Origin: Streptomyces sp. NBC_00523
Lineage (GTDB): Bacteria > Actinomycetota > Actinomycetes > Streptomycetales > Streptomycetaceae
Direction: 5' to 3'
DNA: 64,000 nt
Assembly (NCBI RefSeq): GCF_036346615.1
Contig: NZ_CP107836.1
Span: 6,510,001-6,574,000, forward strand
Each line of letters begins with the position of its first letter. The first letter of the stretch is position 1. This document shows positions 33,688-42,449 of the stretch, in pieces. The position numbers and the translations under genes were made by a program. Under the pieces are notes generated by a model. It saw nothing but the letters and a program-made list of their open reading frames with translations. It made no database searches and was not told the DNA's origin.

Positions 33688-34014
33688 GTTCCGCGTCCGG
33701 AGTGTGGACCGGAGTCCGGACATCCGCGCCTCGTCGTACGGCGGCCGTCGCGATCTCCTCCCGCCGGATGACGTGAACGCGCTCCCGCGGGGGGAAAGTT
33801 GACGCGGGCCCCGGGGCCGGTGCCGTGCGGCCCGTACCCCGGCGTTTGGATGAGCGTTGTACAACGTAAGCTGTACCGGTGCTGATTCGCCGCAAGTGGG
33901 GCGATACCGCCTGGGAGGACGGCCGGGAGCCGTCCTCGGCACTCGGAAGGGCGGGCGGCGTGTCCGGAATGGGGTATTTTGGGTCAGCAGTGTAGAACGG
34001 GAGTTGTGACGGCT
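33688..34014. promoter_or_regulatory. Promoter region of the hopanoid operon
   Basis: About 330 non-coding bases. They contain the perfect 12-base palindrome CGTTGTACAACG (33855-33866), followed by a second TGTAC at 33873, and the T-rich patch GGGGTATTTTGGG (33971-33983), a possible -10 area before a short leader frame. Exact promoter elements could not be fixed. Confidence 0.4.
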
Positions 34015-34077
34015 ATGACGGAAGATCTCCCGCTCCGAGGTGCTCACGCCGTCCCCGCGCAGGGCGGTCCGCAGTGA
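34015..34077 (+). CDS. Possible 20-residue leader peptide upstream of hpnC
   Basis: ATG to TGA gives MTEDLPLRGAHAVPAQGGPQ. GGGAG lies ten bases before the ATG. The stop overlaps the hpnC GTG (GTGA), the same coupling arrangement used by the rest of the operon. The frame is short enough to occur by chance; its support is the start, ribosome site and exact overlap. Confidence 0.35.
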   Translation: MTEDLPLRGAHAVPAQGGPQ

Positions 34078-34994
34078 CCCGTACCCGGCAGGCGCGGCTC
34101 GATACCGCCGCATCCGGAACCCTCGGCAAGGCAGCCCACGAGAACTTTCCGGTCGCCCCCTTCTTCCTGCCGCGCGCCTGGCGCGACGACCTCATGGCCG
34201 TCTACGGCTTCGCCCGGCTCGTGGACGACATCGGCGACGGCGACCTCGCCCCCGGTGGCGCCGACGCCGTGCACCTCGGGCTCGAACCGGCCCAGAGCGA
34301 CGACCGGCTCGCGATGCTCGACGCGCTCGAGACCGACCTGCACCGCGTCTTCGCGACCACCGGCGAGACCCCGCACCACCCGTTGATGCGGGCATTGCGC
34401 CCCACCGCCCGGCGCCGCGCGCTCACCCCCGAGCCGTTCATCGGCCTCATCGAGGCCAACCGGCAGGACCAGAAGGTCCGCCGCTACGGCACGTACGAGG
34501 AACTGCTCGCCTACTGCGAGCTCTCCGCCAACCCCGTCGGCCGCCTCGTCCTCCAGCTCACCGGGACCGCGAGCCCCGAACGGCTGCGCCGCTCCGACGC
34601 CGTGTGCACCGCACTGCAGATCGTGGAGCACCTCCAGGACGTCGCCGAGGACCTCGGCCGCGACCGCATCTATCTTCCGGCCGAGGACATGGCCCGCTTC
34701 CACGTCGGCGAGACCGACCTCGCGGCGCCCACCGCCAACGCCTCGGTCCGCTCCCTGATCGCGTACGAAGCGGAACGCGCCCGGGATCTGCTGAATGAAG
34801 GCACCCCCCTGGTGGGTAGCGTCCACGGCAGGCTCAGGCTGCTTCTCGCCGGATTCGTGGGAGGAGGACGCGCCGCCCTCACCGCGATCGCGGCCGCCGG
34901 ATTCGACGTACTGCCCGGACCGCCCGGACCCACCAAGCCCAGCCTGCTGCGCGAAGTGGGAGTTGTTTTGCGAAAAGCGCGTAGAGAGGGATGA
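34074..34994 (+). CDS. hpnC: Hydroxysqualene synthase HpnC
   Basis: 306 residues, trans-isoprenyl diphosphate synthase head-to-head fold. Aspartate-rich motifs are FARLVDDIGDGD (about 45-56) and LQDVAEDLGRDRIYLPAEDM (about 185-205). The N-terminal HENFPVAPFFLPRAWRDDLM is diagnostic of HpnC rather than phytoene synthase. It converts presqualene diphosphate to hydroxysqualene, the middle step of the three-enzyme squalene route. The GTG start is coupled to a possible leader peptide; its stop overlaps hpnD (ATGA). Confidence 0.93.
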   Translation: MTRTRQARLDTAASGTLGKAAHENFPVAPFFLPRAWRDDLMAVYGFARLVDDIGDGDLAPGGADAVHLGLEPAQSDDRLAMLDALETDLHRVFATTGETPHHPLMRALRPTARRRALTPEPFIGLIEANRQDQKVRRYGTYEELLAYCELSANPVGRLVLQLTGTASPERLRRSDAVCTALQIVEHLQDVAEDLGRDRIYLPAEDMARFHVGETDLAAPTANASVRSLIAYEAERARDLLNEGTPLVGSVHGRLRLLLAGFVGGGRAALTAIAAAGFDVLPGPPGPTKPSLLREVGVVLRKARREG

Positions 34995-35944
34995 GCCGGA
35001 CCGTGGAGGGACAGACGACGTACATGTCGGCACCGGTACAGGCCGCTTACAGTTACTGCGAGGCCGTCACCGGACAGCAGGCGCGCAACTTCGCGTACGG
35101 CATCAGGCTGCTGCCGGCCGAGAAGCGGCAGGCCATGTCGGCCCTGTACGCCCTCTCCCGCCGGGTGGACGACATCGGCGACGGCGAACTGGAGCCGGAG
35201 ACCAAGCGCGTCCGCCTGGAGAGCACCCGCACCCTGCTCGACCGCGTCCGCGCCGGCAAGGTCGAGGAGGACGACACCGACCCGGTCGCCGTCGCGCTCG
35301 CCGACGCCGCCCGCAGGTTCCCGCTGCCGCTCGACGGGCTCGACGAGCTCATCGACGGCGTCCTGATGGACGTGGACGGTGCCGTCTACGAGACCTGGGA
35401 CGACCTCAAGGTCTACTGCCGGTGCGTCGCGGGCGCCATCGGGCGCCTGAGCCTCGGCGTGTTCGGCACGGAGCCCGGCGCTCCCGGCGCCGAGCGCGCC
35501 CCCGAGTACGCCGACACCCTCGGCCTCGCCCTCCAGCTGACGAACATCCTGCGCGACGTCCGCGAGGACGCGGGCAACGGCCGCACCTACCTGCCCGCCG
35601 ACGACCTCGCCAAGTTCGGCTGCTCCGCGGGCTTCCAACGGGCCACCCCGCCGCCCGGCTCCGACTTCGCGGGCCTCGTCCACTTCGAGGTCCGGCGCGC
35701 CCGCGCCCTGTTCGCCGAGGGCTACCGGCTGCTGCCGATGCTCGACCGGCGCAGCGGCGCCTGCGTGGCGGCCATGGCCGGCATCTACCGCAGGCTCCTC
35801 GACCGCATCGAGCGCGACCCCGAGGCGGTGCTGCGCGGCCGGGTCTCGCTCCCGGGTCACGAGAAGGCGTACGTCGCGGTGCGCGGCCTGTCCGGTCTCG
35901 ACGCCCGGCACATCTCACGGCGCACGGCCCGAGGGCGTGTCTGA
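34991..35944 (+). CDS. hpnD: Presqualene diphosphate synthase HpnD
   Basis: 317 residues. Motifs are SRRVDDIGDGELEPETKR-like near residue 58 and LTNILRDVREDAGNGRTYLP at about 180-200, both with the Mg2+-binding Asp pairs; FAYGIRLLPAEKRQAMSALY is typical of HpnD. It condenses two farnesyl diphosphates to presqualene diphosphate. The ATG overlaps the hpnC stop. A 50-codon frame follows directly before hpnE. Confidence 0.93.
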   Translation: MSRTVEGQTTYMSAPVQAAYSYCEAVTGQQARNFAYGIRLLPAEKRQAMSALYALSRRVDDIGDGELEPETKRVRLESTRTLLDRVRAGKVEEDDTDPVAVALADAARRFPLPLDGLDELIDGVLMDVDGAVYETWDDLKVYCRCVAGAIGRLSLGVFGTEPGAPGAERAPEYADTLGLALQLTNILRDVREDAGNGRTYLPADDLAKFGCSAGFQRATPPPGSDFAGLVHFEVRRARALFAEGYRLLPMLDRRSGACVAAMAGIYRRLLDRIERDPEAVLRGRVSLPGHEKAYVAVRGLSGLDARHISRRTARGRV

Positions 35945-36097
35945 ATGCGCCTCAGGTACATCTCGCGCACCATGTGCATCAAGGACGAACGCGGCGGACG
36001 GCGGGCAACCCCCGCCCGGGCCGCCGCGTCCCTGTCTGGGCAGGACCGATCCGAGCAGGGCCGATGGGCGAGCAGCCGGCGAGAGGGGGACGCATGA
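35945..36097 (+). CDS. Small basic protein encoded between hpnD and hpnE (hypothetical)
   Basis: 50 residues starting one base after the hpnD stop and ending in an ATGA overlap with the hpnE start, so it fits the operon's coupling pattern exactly. The product is Arg/Ala rich (ERGGRRATPARAAASL, ending SSRREGDA). The RRAT...AASL pattern with a C-terminal REG(D)A loosely recalls the short DUF6380 proteins of Streptomyces; this is from memory and uncertain. There is no membrane segment. The function is unknown and it may only serve to couple translation. Confidence 0.45.
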   Translation: MRLRYISRTMCIKDERGGRRATPARAAASLSGQDRSEQGRWASSRREGDA

Positions 36098-37482
36098 ACG
36101 ACGACGCGACGCGTCCGTCCCGCGCGGTCGTGATCGGCGGCGGGCTCGCCGGTGTCACGGCGGCGCTCCGCCTGGCCGACGCCGGGCTTGACGTGACCCT
36201 GCTCGAAGGGCGGCCCCGGCTCGGCGGCCTCGCCTTCTCGTTCCGCCGGGGCGAGCTGACGGTCGACAACGGCCAGCACGTCTACCTGCGCTGCTGCACC
36301 GCCTACCGCTGGTTCCTCGACCGGGTCGACGGCGCCCGCCTGGCACCCCTGCAAAACCGTTTGGACGTGCCCGTTCTGGACGTCGGGCGGCCCGCGGGCC
36401 CCCGCCTCGGACGGCTGCGCCGCAACGCGCTCCCGGTCCCGCTGCACCTCGCCGCCGGGCTCGCCGGATACCCGCACCTCTCGCTCGCCGAACGCGCCGG
36501 TGTCGCCCGCGCCGCGCTCGCCCTCGGCCGGCTCGACCCGGACGACCCGGCCCTCGACGCCGAGGACTTCGGCAGCTGGCTCGCCCGGCACGGCCAGTCG
36601 CCGCGCACCATCGAGGCGCTGTGGGACCTCGTCGGCGTCGCCACCCTCAACGCCACCGCCCCCAACGCCTCGCTCGGGCTCGCCGCGAAGGTCTTCAAGA
36701 CCGGGCTGCTCTCCGACGCGGGCGCCGCCGACATCGGCTGGGCCGCCGTACCCCTCGGGGACATCCACGACACGATGAGCCGCAAGGCCCTCGACTCGGC
36801 CGGGGTCCGCACCGAACTGCGCACCAAGGCCCACGGCCTCGCCCGCACCGAGGACGGGCACTGGGTGGTGGACACCGGCGCCGAACGGATCGAGGCGGAG
36901 ACCGTCGTCCTGGCCGTGCCGCAGCGCGAGACCCACGACCTGCTGCCCGAGGGCGCGCTCGACGCACCGGACAAGCTCCTGGAGATCGGTACATCACCGA
37001 TCCTCAACGTGCACGTCGTCTACGACCGCAAGGTGCTCAAGCGGCCCTTCTTCGCCGCGCTCGGCTCCCCGGTCCAGTGGGTCTTCGACCGCACCGAGGC
37101 CTCCGGCCTCACCGGACCCGGGCAGTACCTCGCGGTCTCCCAGTCCGCGGCCGACGAGGAGATCGAACTGCCCGTCGCCGAGCTGCGCGCCCGCTACCTG
37201 CCGGAGCTGGAACGGCTGCTGCCCGCCGCCCGGGGCGCCGGCATCCGGGACTTCTTCGTCACCCGCGAGCGCACCGCGACCTTCGCGCCCGCACCCGGCG
37301 TCGGCCGGCTGCGCCCCGGGACGCTCACCCGCGCCCCGGGACTCTTCCTGGCAGGTGCCTGGACCGCCACCGGCTGGCCCGCCACGATGGAGGGCGCGGT
37401 CCGCAGTGGCGCGGGTGCCGCGGACGCCGCGCTCCTGGCGCTCGGCCGCCCCCATGAACATCCGCTGCAGGAGGCGGCATGA
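36094..37482 (+). CDS. hpnE: Squalene-forming oxidoreductase HpnE
   Basis: 462 residues, a flavin-dependent amine-oxidase/phytoene-desaturase fold. The FAD motif is AVVIGGGLAGVTAALRLADA at about residues 11-30; RPRLGGLAFSFRRGELTVDN and a C-terminal LFLAGAWTATGWPATMEGAV complete the FAD site. It reduces hydroxysqualene to squalene. The ATG at 36094 follows GAGAGGGGG; its stop overlaps the next gene (ATGA). Confidence 0.93.
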   Translation: MNDDATRPSRAVVIGGGLAGVTAALRLADAGLDVTLLEGRPRLGGLAFSFRRGELTVDNGQHVYLRCCTAYRWFLDRVDGARLAPLQNRLDVPVLDVGRPAGPRLGRLRRNALPVPLHLAAGLAGYPHLSLAERAGVARAALALGRLDPDDPALDAEDFGSWLARHGQSPRTIEALWDLVGVATLNATAPNASLGLAAKVFKTGLLSDAGAADIGWAAVPLGDIHDTMSRKALDSAGVRTELRTKAHGLARTEDGHWVVDTGAERIEAETVVLAVPQRETHDLLPEGALDAPDKLLEIGTSPILNVHVVYDRKVLKRPFFAALGSPVQWVFDRTEASGLTGPGQYLAVSQSAADEEIELPVAELRARYLPELERLLPAARGAGIRDFFVTRERTATFAPAPGVGRLRPGTLTRAPGLFLAGAWTATGWPATMEGAVRSGAGAADAALLALGRPHEHPLQEAA

Positions 37483-38582
37483 GCAGTACCACCGGAACAA
37501 GAGGAGAGTCAGTGACCCCGGCGAATCCGGCTTCCGACACCGTGGCGGACACCACGGACGTCACCGCGCTTCTGGAGCGCGGACGGGCCCTTTCCACGCC
37601 GGTGCTCCGGGCCGCCGTCGACCGGCTCGCACCGCCCATGGACACCGTGGCCGCCTATCACTTCGGCTGGATCGACGCCCAGGGCAGGCCCGCCGACGGC
37701 GACGGCGGCAAGGCCGTCCGCCCGGCCCTGGCCCTGCTGTCCGCCGAGGCGGCCGGCGCCGCGGCCGAGGCCGGCATTCCCGGCGCCGTCGCGGTCGAAC
37801 TCGTGCACAACTTCTCGCTGCTGCACGACGACCTGATGGACGGCGACGAGCAGCGGCGCCACCGCGACACCGTATGGAAGGTGCACGGCCCCGCCCAGGC
37901 CATCCTGGTCGGCGACGCCCTGTTCGCCCTGGCCAACGAGGTCCTGCTGGAGCTCGGCACGGCGGAGGCGGGCCGGGCGGCCCGGCGGCTGACCACGGCG
38001 AGCCGCAAGCTCATCGACGGACAGGCCCAGGACATCTCGTACGAGCACCGCGAGCGCGTCACGGTCGAGGAGTGTCTGGAGATGGAGGGCAACAAGACCG
38101 GCGCCCTCCTCGCCTGCGCCTGCTCCATCGGCGCGGTGCTCGGCGGCGCCGACGACCGCACGGCCGACGTCCTGGAGGCGTACGGCCACCACCTCGGGCT
38201 CGCCTTCCAGGCGGTCGACGACCTGCTCGGCATCTGGGGCGACCCCGAGTCCACCGGCAAGCAGACCTGGAGCGATCTGCGCCAGCGCAAGAAGTCCCTG
38301 CCGGTCGTCGCCGCGCTCGCCGCGGGCGGACCGGCCTCCGAGCGCCTGGGCGAGCTGCTCGCCGCCGACGCCAAGAGCAGCGACTTCGACAGCTTCTCCG
38401 AGGAGGAGTTCGCCGCCCGTGCGGCGCTCATCGAGGAGGCGGGCGGCCGCGAGTGGACCGCCCAGGAGGCGCGTCGTCAGCATGCGGTCGCCATAGAGGT
38501 GCTGCACGGTGTCGACATGCCGGAACCCGTGCGGGCGCAGCTCACCGCGCTCGCGGACTTCGTCGTCGTACGAAAGAGATGA
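37479..38582 (+). CDS. Polyprenyl (farnesyl-type) diphosphate synthase
   Basis: 367 residues, all-trans prenyl synthase. The first Asp-rich motif is LLHDDLMDGDEQRR (about 115-128), the second AFQAVDDLLGIWGDP (about 245-260), with the chain-elongation Lys/Arg residues GKAVRPALALLSAEA. In this operon it should provide farnesyl diphosphate for HpnD; product length (C15 or C20) cannot be fixed by eye. Translation is coupled to hpnE. A GC-rich hairpin separates it from shc. Confidence 0.9.
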   Translation: MSSTTGTRGESVTPANPASDTVADTTDVTALLERGRALSTPVLRAAVDRLAPPMDTVAAYHFGWIDAQGRPADGDGGKAVRPALALLSAEAAGAAAEAGIPGAVAVELVHNFSLLHDDLMDGDEQRRHRDTVWKVHGPAQAILVGDALFALANEVLLELGTAEAGRAARRLTTASRKLIDGQAQDISYEHRERVTVEECLEMEGNKTGALLACACSIGAVLGGADDRTADVLEAYGHHLGLAFQAVDDLLGIWGDPESTGKQTWSDLRQRKKSLPVVAALAAGGPASERLGELLAADAKSSDFDSFSEEEFAARAALIEEAGGREWTAQEARRQHAVAIEVLHGVDMPEPVRAQLTALADFVVVRKR

Positions 38583-38613
38583 TCACTATCTGGTCCATAT
38601 GACTCGCAGTCGC

Positions 38614-38641
38614 CGGCCGGCGCCCCCACGGGCGCCGGCCG
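38614..38641 (+). other. GC-rich hairpin between prenyl synthase and shc
   Basis: GGCCGGCGCCC-CCAC-GGGCGCCGGCC with one further flanking pair, a 12-bp perfect stem 32 bases after the synthase stop and 48 bases before the shc ATG. It could partially terminate or protect mRNA and so set the dose of cyclase relative to upstream enzymes. Confidence 0.5.
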
Positions 38642-38688
38642 ACGGAGACCCCAGCACAGCAGAGGACCACCTGCACGAAGGGGAAGCC

Positions 38689-40692
38689 ATGACAGCGACG
38701 ACCGACGGAAGCACCGGGGCCGTTGACCCCCGCGCAGCCTCGGCCAGGAGAACGACAACCGAATCAACCATCGCCGGGGACGGTGTACTCGCCGCCGCGC
38801 GGCGGGCCGCGGAGCGCTCGGTGGAGCACCTCCTCGGCAGGCAGGACGAGCAGGGCTGGTGGAAGGGGGACCTCGCCACCAACGTCACGATGGACGCCGA
38901 GGACCTGCTGCTCCGTCAGTTCCTCGGCATCCAGGACCCCGCCACGGTCCGGGCGGCCGCGGGATTCATCCGCGGCGAACAGCTCGGCGACGGGACGTGG
39001 GCGACCTTCCACGGCGGCCCCGCGGACCTCTCCACCACCATCGAGGCGTACGTCGCGCTGAGGCTGGCGGGCGACCGGCCCGAGGACCCGCACATGGTCC
39101 GCGCCGCGGGCTGGGTCCGGGAGCAGGGCGGCATCGCCGCGAGCCGGGTCTTCACCCGGATCTGGCTGGCCCTCTTCGGCTGGTGGAAGTGGGACGACCT
39201 GCCGGAGCTCCCCCCGGAGCTGATGTTCTTCCCGAAGTGGGTCCCGCTCAACATCTACGACTTCGGCTGCTGGGCCCGCCAGACCATCGTGCCGCTCACC
39301 ATCGTGTCGGCGAAGCGGCCGGTCCGGCCCGCCCCCTTCGCCCTGGACGAGCTGCACACCGACCCCGCGAACCCGAATCCGCCCAAGCGCCCGGCGCCCG
39401 CGCGGAGTTGGGACGGGCTCTTCCAGCGGCTCGACAAGGCGCTGCACGTCTACCACCGGTTCGCGCCGCGCCGGCTGCGCCGGGTCGCGATGAACGCCGC
39501 GGCCCGCTGGATCATCGAACGCCAGGAGAACGACGGCTGCTGGGGCGGCATCCAGCCGCCCGCCGTCTACTCGGTCATCGCCCTGCACCTCCTCGGCTAC
39601 GACCTCGAACACCCGGTGATGCGGGCGGGCCTCGAATCGCTCGACCGCTTCGCCGTGTGGCGCGAGGACGGCACCCGCATGATCGAGGCGTGCCAGTCCC
39701 CGGTCTGGGACACTTGCCTGGCCACCATCGCGCTCGCCGACGCCGGGGTCGCCCCCGACCACCCGGCGCTCGTGAGGGCGGCGGACTGGATGCTCGCCGA
39801 GGAGATCGTCCGGCCGGGCGACTGGGCGGTGCGCAGGCCCGGACTGGAGCCCGGCGGCTGGGCGTTCGAGTTCCACAACGACAACTACCCCGACATCGAC
39901 GACACCGCGGAGGTGGTCCTCGCCCTGCGCCGGGTCCGCCACCCCGACCAGGCCCGGGTGGACGCCGCGATCGAGCGCGGTGTGCGCTGGAACGTCGGCA
40001 TGCGGTCCCGCAACGGGGCCTGGGGCGCGTTCGACGCGGACAACACCAGCCCCTTCCCCAACCGGCTGCCCTTCTGCGACTTCGGCGAGGTCATCGACCC
40101 GCCGTCCGCCGACGTCACCGGGCACGTGGTGGAGATGCTGGCCGTCGAGGGCCGCGCCGAACACCCCGTCACCCGGCGCGGCATCGAGTGGCTGCTGTCC
40201 GAACAGGACCCGGGCGGCGGCTGGTTCGGGCGCTGGGGCGTCAACTACGTCTACGGAACGGGGTCGGTGGTCCCCGCGCTGACCGCCGCCGGGCTGCCCC
40301 CGTCGCACCCGGCGATCCGGCGCGCGGTCGAGTGGCTGGAGTCCGTCCAGAACGACGACGGCGGCTGGGGCGAGGACCTGCGCTCCTACAGCGAGGAGAA
40401 GTGGATCGGCCAGGGGGCGTCCACCGCCTCCCAGACCGCCTGGGCCCTCCTCGCGCTGCTCGCCGCGGGGCGGCGGGACACCGTCGCCGTGACCCGGGGC
40501 ATCGCCTGGCTGACCGAGACCCAGCAGGCCGACGGCTCCTGGGACGAGCCCTACTTCACCGGCACCGGGTTCCCCTGGGACTTCTCCATCAACTACCACC
40601 TCTACCGGCAGGTCTTCCCGCTCACCGCCCTCGGGCGGTACGTCCACGGCGACCCGTTCGCGGGCCGCACGCCGACGCGCGAGGGGGCCTGA
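38689..40692 (+). CDS. shc: Squalene-hopene cyclase
   Basis: 667 residues. The protonating motif is DIDDTAE at residues 402-408 (D-x-D-D). QW repeats are frequent, for example QDEQGWWKG, QENDGCWGGIQ, QDPGGGWFGRWG, QNDDGGWGED and QQADGSWDEP. It cyclises squalene to hopene and hopanol as a monotopic membrane enzyme. The first 30 residues are a non-conserved Ala/Thr-rich leader. The start is ATG 38689 behind GAAGGGGAAG. Its stop overlaps hpnG by one base. Confidence 0.96.
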   Translation: MTATTDGSTGAVDPRAASARRTTTESTIAGDGVLAAARRAAERSVEHLLGRQDEQGWWKGDLATNVTMDAEDLLLRQFLGIQDPATVRAAAGFIRGEQLGDGTWATFHGGPADLSTTIEAYVALRLAGDRPEDPHMVRAAGWVREQGGIAASRVFTRIWLALFGWWKWDDLPELPPELMFFPKWVPLNIYDFGCWARQTIVPLTIVSAKRPVRPAPFALDELHTDPANPNPPKRPAPARSWDGLFQRLDKALHVYHRFAPRRLRRVAMNAAARWIIERQENDGCWGGIQPPAVYSVIALHLLGYDLEHPVMRAGLESLDRFAVWREDGTRMIEACQSPVWDTCLATIALADAGVAPDHPALVRAADWMLAEEIVRPGDWAVRRPGLEPGGWAFEFHNDNYPDIDDTAEVVLALRRVRHPDQARVDAAIERGVRWNVGMRSRNGAWGAFDADNTSPFPNRLPFCDFGEVIDPPSADVTGHVVEMLAVEGRAEHPVTRRGIEWLLSEQDPGGGWFGRWGVNYVYGTGSVVPALTAAGLPPSHPAIRRAVEWLESVQNDDGGWGEDLRSYSEEKWIGQGASTASQTAWALLALLAAGRRDTVAVTRGIAWLTETQQADGSWDEPYFTGTGFPWDFSINYHLYRQVFPLTALGRYVHGDPFAGRTPTREGA

Positions 40693-41342
40693 TGGCAGAG
40701 GCCGGGCCGGCCGGCCCGCTGCTGATCGCCTGCGCGCTCGGCATCGAACAGTTCGCCCTGCGCACCGGCAGGGGGAGGGCGGTGGACGCCCCGGACCGGG
40801 TCACCGTGCTCCGTACCGGCATGGGCCCCAGGGCGGCCGAGACCGCCGTGGCGCGCGCGCTCGGACGGGACGGCGGGGCGCCGGACACCGCGGTCATCGC
40901 CTCGGGGTTCTGCGCCGGCCTCGCGCCCGGGATGCACCCGGGCGACCTGGTGGTGGCCGAGGAGACCCGGGCGGCCGGGGACCCCGTCCCGTGCACCGGT
41001 GCGGAGCTGCTGGCCGAAGCGCTGGCCAGGGCCGTACCGGGGCGCACCGTACACACCGGCCCGCTCACCGGGTCCGACCATGTCGTCCGGGGACATGAGC
41101 GGGCCGAGCTGCGGGCCACCGGGGCGATCGCGGTGGACATGGAGTCCGCCGCCACCCTGCGCACCGCCCTGCGGTCCGGGCCACGCCCGGTTGCCGCCGT
41201 ACGGGTGGTCGTGGACGCTCCGGAGCATGAGCTCGTCCGCATCGGCACGTTCCGCGGTGGAATATCGGCTTTCCGCGTTCTTCGTGCCGTCCTGCCGGCT
41301 TTCTATGAATGGCACCGATCTTTGCTGCTCCCCAGGAGGTGA
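40692..41342 (+). CDS. hpnG: Adenosylhopane nucleosidase/phosphorylase HpnG
   Basis: 216 residues of purine nucleoside phosphorylase fold. IASGFCAGLAPGMHPGDLVV and the base/ribose-site motif AIAVDMESAATLRTAL are as in HpnG. It removes adenine from adenosylhopane to give ribosylhopane (or its phosphate). It shares one base with the shc stop and is followed after 5 bases by hpnH, its predecessor in the pathway. Confidence 0.88.
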   Translation: MAEAGPAGPLLIACALGIEQFALRTGRGRAVDAPDRVTVLRTGMGPRAAETAVARALGRDGGAPDTAVIASGFCAGLAPGMHPGDLVVAEETRAAGDPVPCTGAELLAEALARAVPGRTVHTGPLTGSDHVVRGHERAELRATGAIAVDMESAATLRTALRSGPRPVAAVRVVVDAPEHELVRIGTFRGGISAFRVLRAVLPAFYEWHRSLLLPRR

Positions 41343-41347
41343 GCTAG

Positions 41348-42367
41348 ATGGCCATGCCGCTTCGTCAGTCCATCAAGGTTGCGACGTACCTCATTGAACA
41401 AAAGCTCCGCAAGCGGGACAAGTTCCCGCTGATCGTCGAGCTGGAGCCGTTGTACGCCTGCAACCTCGCCTGCGAGGGCTGCGGGAAGATCCAGCACCCG
41501 GCCGGAGTCCTCAAGCAGCGCATGCCCGTGGCCCAGGCCGTGGGCGCCGTGCTCGAATCGGGCGCCCCGATGGTCTCCATCGCCGGCGGCGAACCGCTGA
41601 TGCACCCTCAGATCGATGAGATCGTGCGCCAGCTGGTGGCGAAGAGGAAGTACGTCTTCCTCTGCACCAACGCGATGCTGCTGCGCAAGAAGATCGAGAA
41701 GTTCACGCCCTCGCCCTACTTCGCGTTCGCCGTGCACATCGACGGGCTGCGCGAGCGGCACGACGAATCGGTCGCCAAGGAAGGGGTGTTCGACGAGGCG
41801 GTGGCGGCGATCAAGGAGGCCAAGCGGCGCGGCTTCCGGGTCACCACCAACTCCACCTTCTTCAACACCGACACCCCGCAGACCATCATCGAGGTGCTCA
41901 ACTACCTCAACGACGACCTCAAGGTCGACGAGATGATGATCTCGCCCGCCTACGCGTACGAGAAGGCTCCCGACCAGGAGCACTTCCTGGGCGTCGAGCA
42001 GACCCGCGAGCTGTTCAAGAAGTCCTTCGCCGGCGGCAACCGGAGCCGGTGGCGGCTGAACCACTCGCCGCTCTTCCTGGACTTCCTGGAGGGCAAGGCC
42101 GACTTCCCGTGCACCGCCTGGGCCATCCCCAACTACTCCCTGTTCGGCTGGCAGCGGCCCTGCTACCTGATGAGTGACGGATACGTTCCGACGTACCGCC
42201 AGCTCATCGAGGACACCGACTGGGACAAGTACGGCCGGGGCAAGGACCCGCGCTGCGCCAACTGCATGGCGCACTGCGGCTACGAACCCACCGCCGTCCT
42301 CGCCACCATGGGCTCCCTGAAGGAGTCCCTGCGTGCCATGCGTGAAACCGTCGGCGGCAACGGCTGA
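41348..42367 (+). CDS. hpnH: Radical SAM adenosylhopane synthase HpnH
   Basis: 339 residues. The Fe-S motif C38-x3-C42-x2-C45 lies in YACNLACEGCGKIQHP, and the SAM glycine motif is SIAGGEPLMHPQ. The C-terminal cysteines in DPRCANCMAHCGYEPT are conserved in the family. It joins a 5'-deoxyadenosyl group to hopene (diploptene). A strong AGGAGG ribosome site precedes the ATG. It is followed by a terminator-like hairpin. Confidence 0.95.
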   Translation: MAMPLRQSIKVATYLIEQKLRKRDKFPLIVELEPLYACNLACEGCGKIQHPAGVLKQRMPVAQAVGAVLESGAPMVSIAGGEPLMHPQIDEIVRQLVAKRKYVFLCTNAMLLRKKIEKFTPSPYFAFAVHIDGLRERHDESVAKEGVFDEAVAAIKEAKRRGFRVTTNSTFFNTDTPQTIIEVLNYLNDDLKVDEMMISPAYAYEKAPDQEHFLGVEQTRELFKKSFAGGNRSRWRLNHSPLFLDFLEGKADFPCTAWAIPNYSLFGWQRPCYLMSDGYVPTYRQLIEDTDWDKYGRGKDPRCANCMAHCGYEPTAVLATMGSLKESLRAMRETVGGNG

Positions 42368-42379
42368 GCCTCGACACCC

Positions 42380-42406
42380 GGCCGGGCTCCCGCGCGGAGC
42401 CCGGCC
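42380..42406 (+). terminator. Hairpin between hpnH and dxs
   Basis: GGCCGGGCTCC and GGAGCCCGGCC (11-base perfect arms) around CGCGC, 13 bases after the hpnH stop. It may end the hpnC-hpnH transcript; dxs starts 44 bases further on. Confidence 0.65.
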
Positions 42407-42449
42407 ATCACCTTGAGCAGGAACAGGACCACAGAGAGGGGGCCCGGGC

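Noticed and set aside
34074..35944. Carotenoid (phytoene synthase) cluster
   Set aside because: The two synthases and the desaturase-like gene carry HpnC/HpnD/HpnE features and are followed by shc, hpnG and hpnH, so the pathway is squalene and hopanoids. No carotenoid cyclase or desaturase set is present.
35937..36191. 84-codon frame beginning at the end of hpnD
   Set aside because: It runs into hpnE in the wrong frame. The 50-codon frame ending in the ATGA overlap is the better candidate.
38859..41342. Long frame overlapping shc and reading into hpnG
   Set aside because: Only the part from 40692 is real (hpnG); the rest is a frame-shifted shadow of shc.
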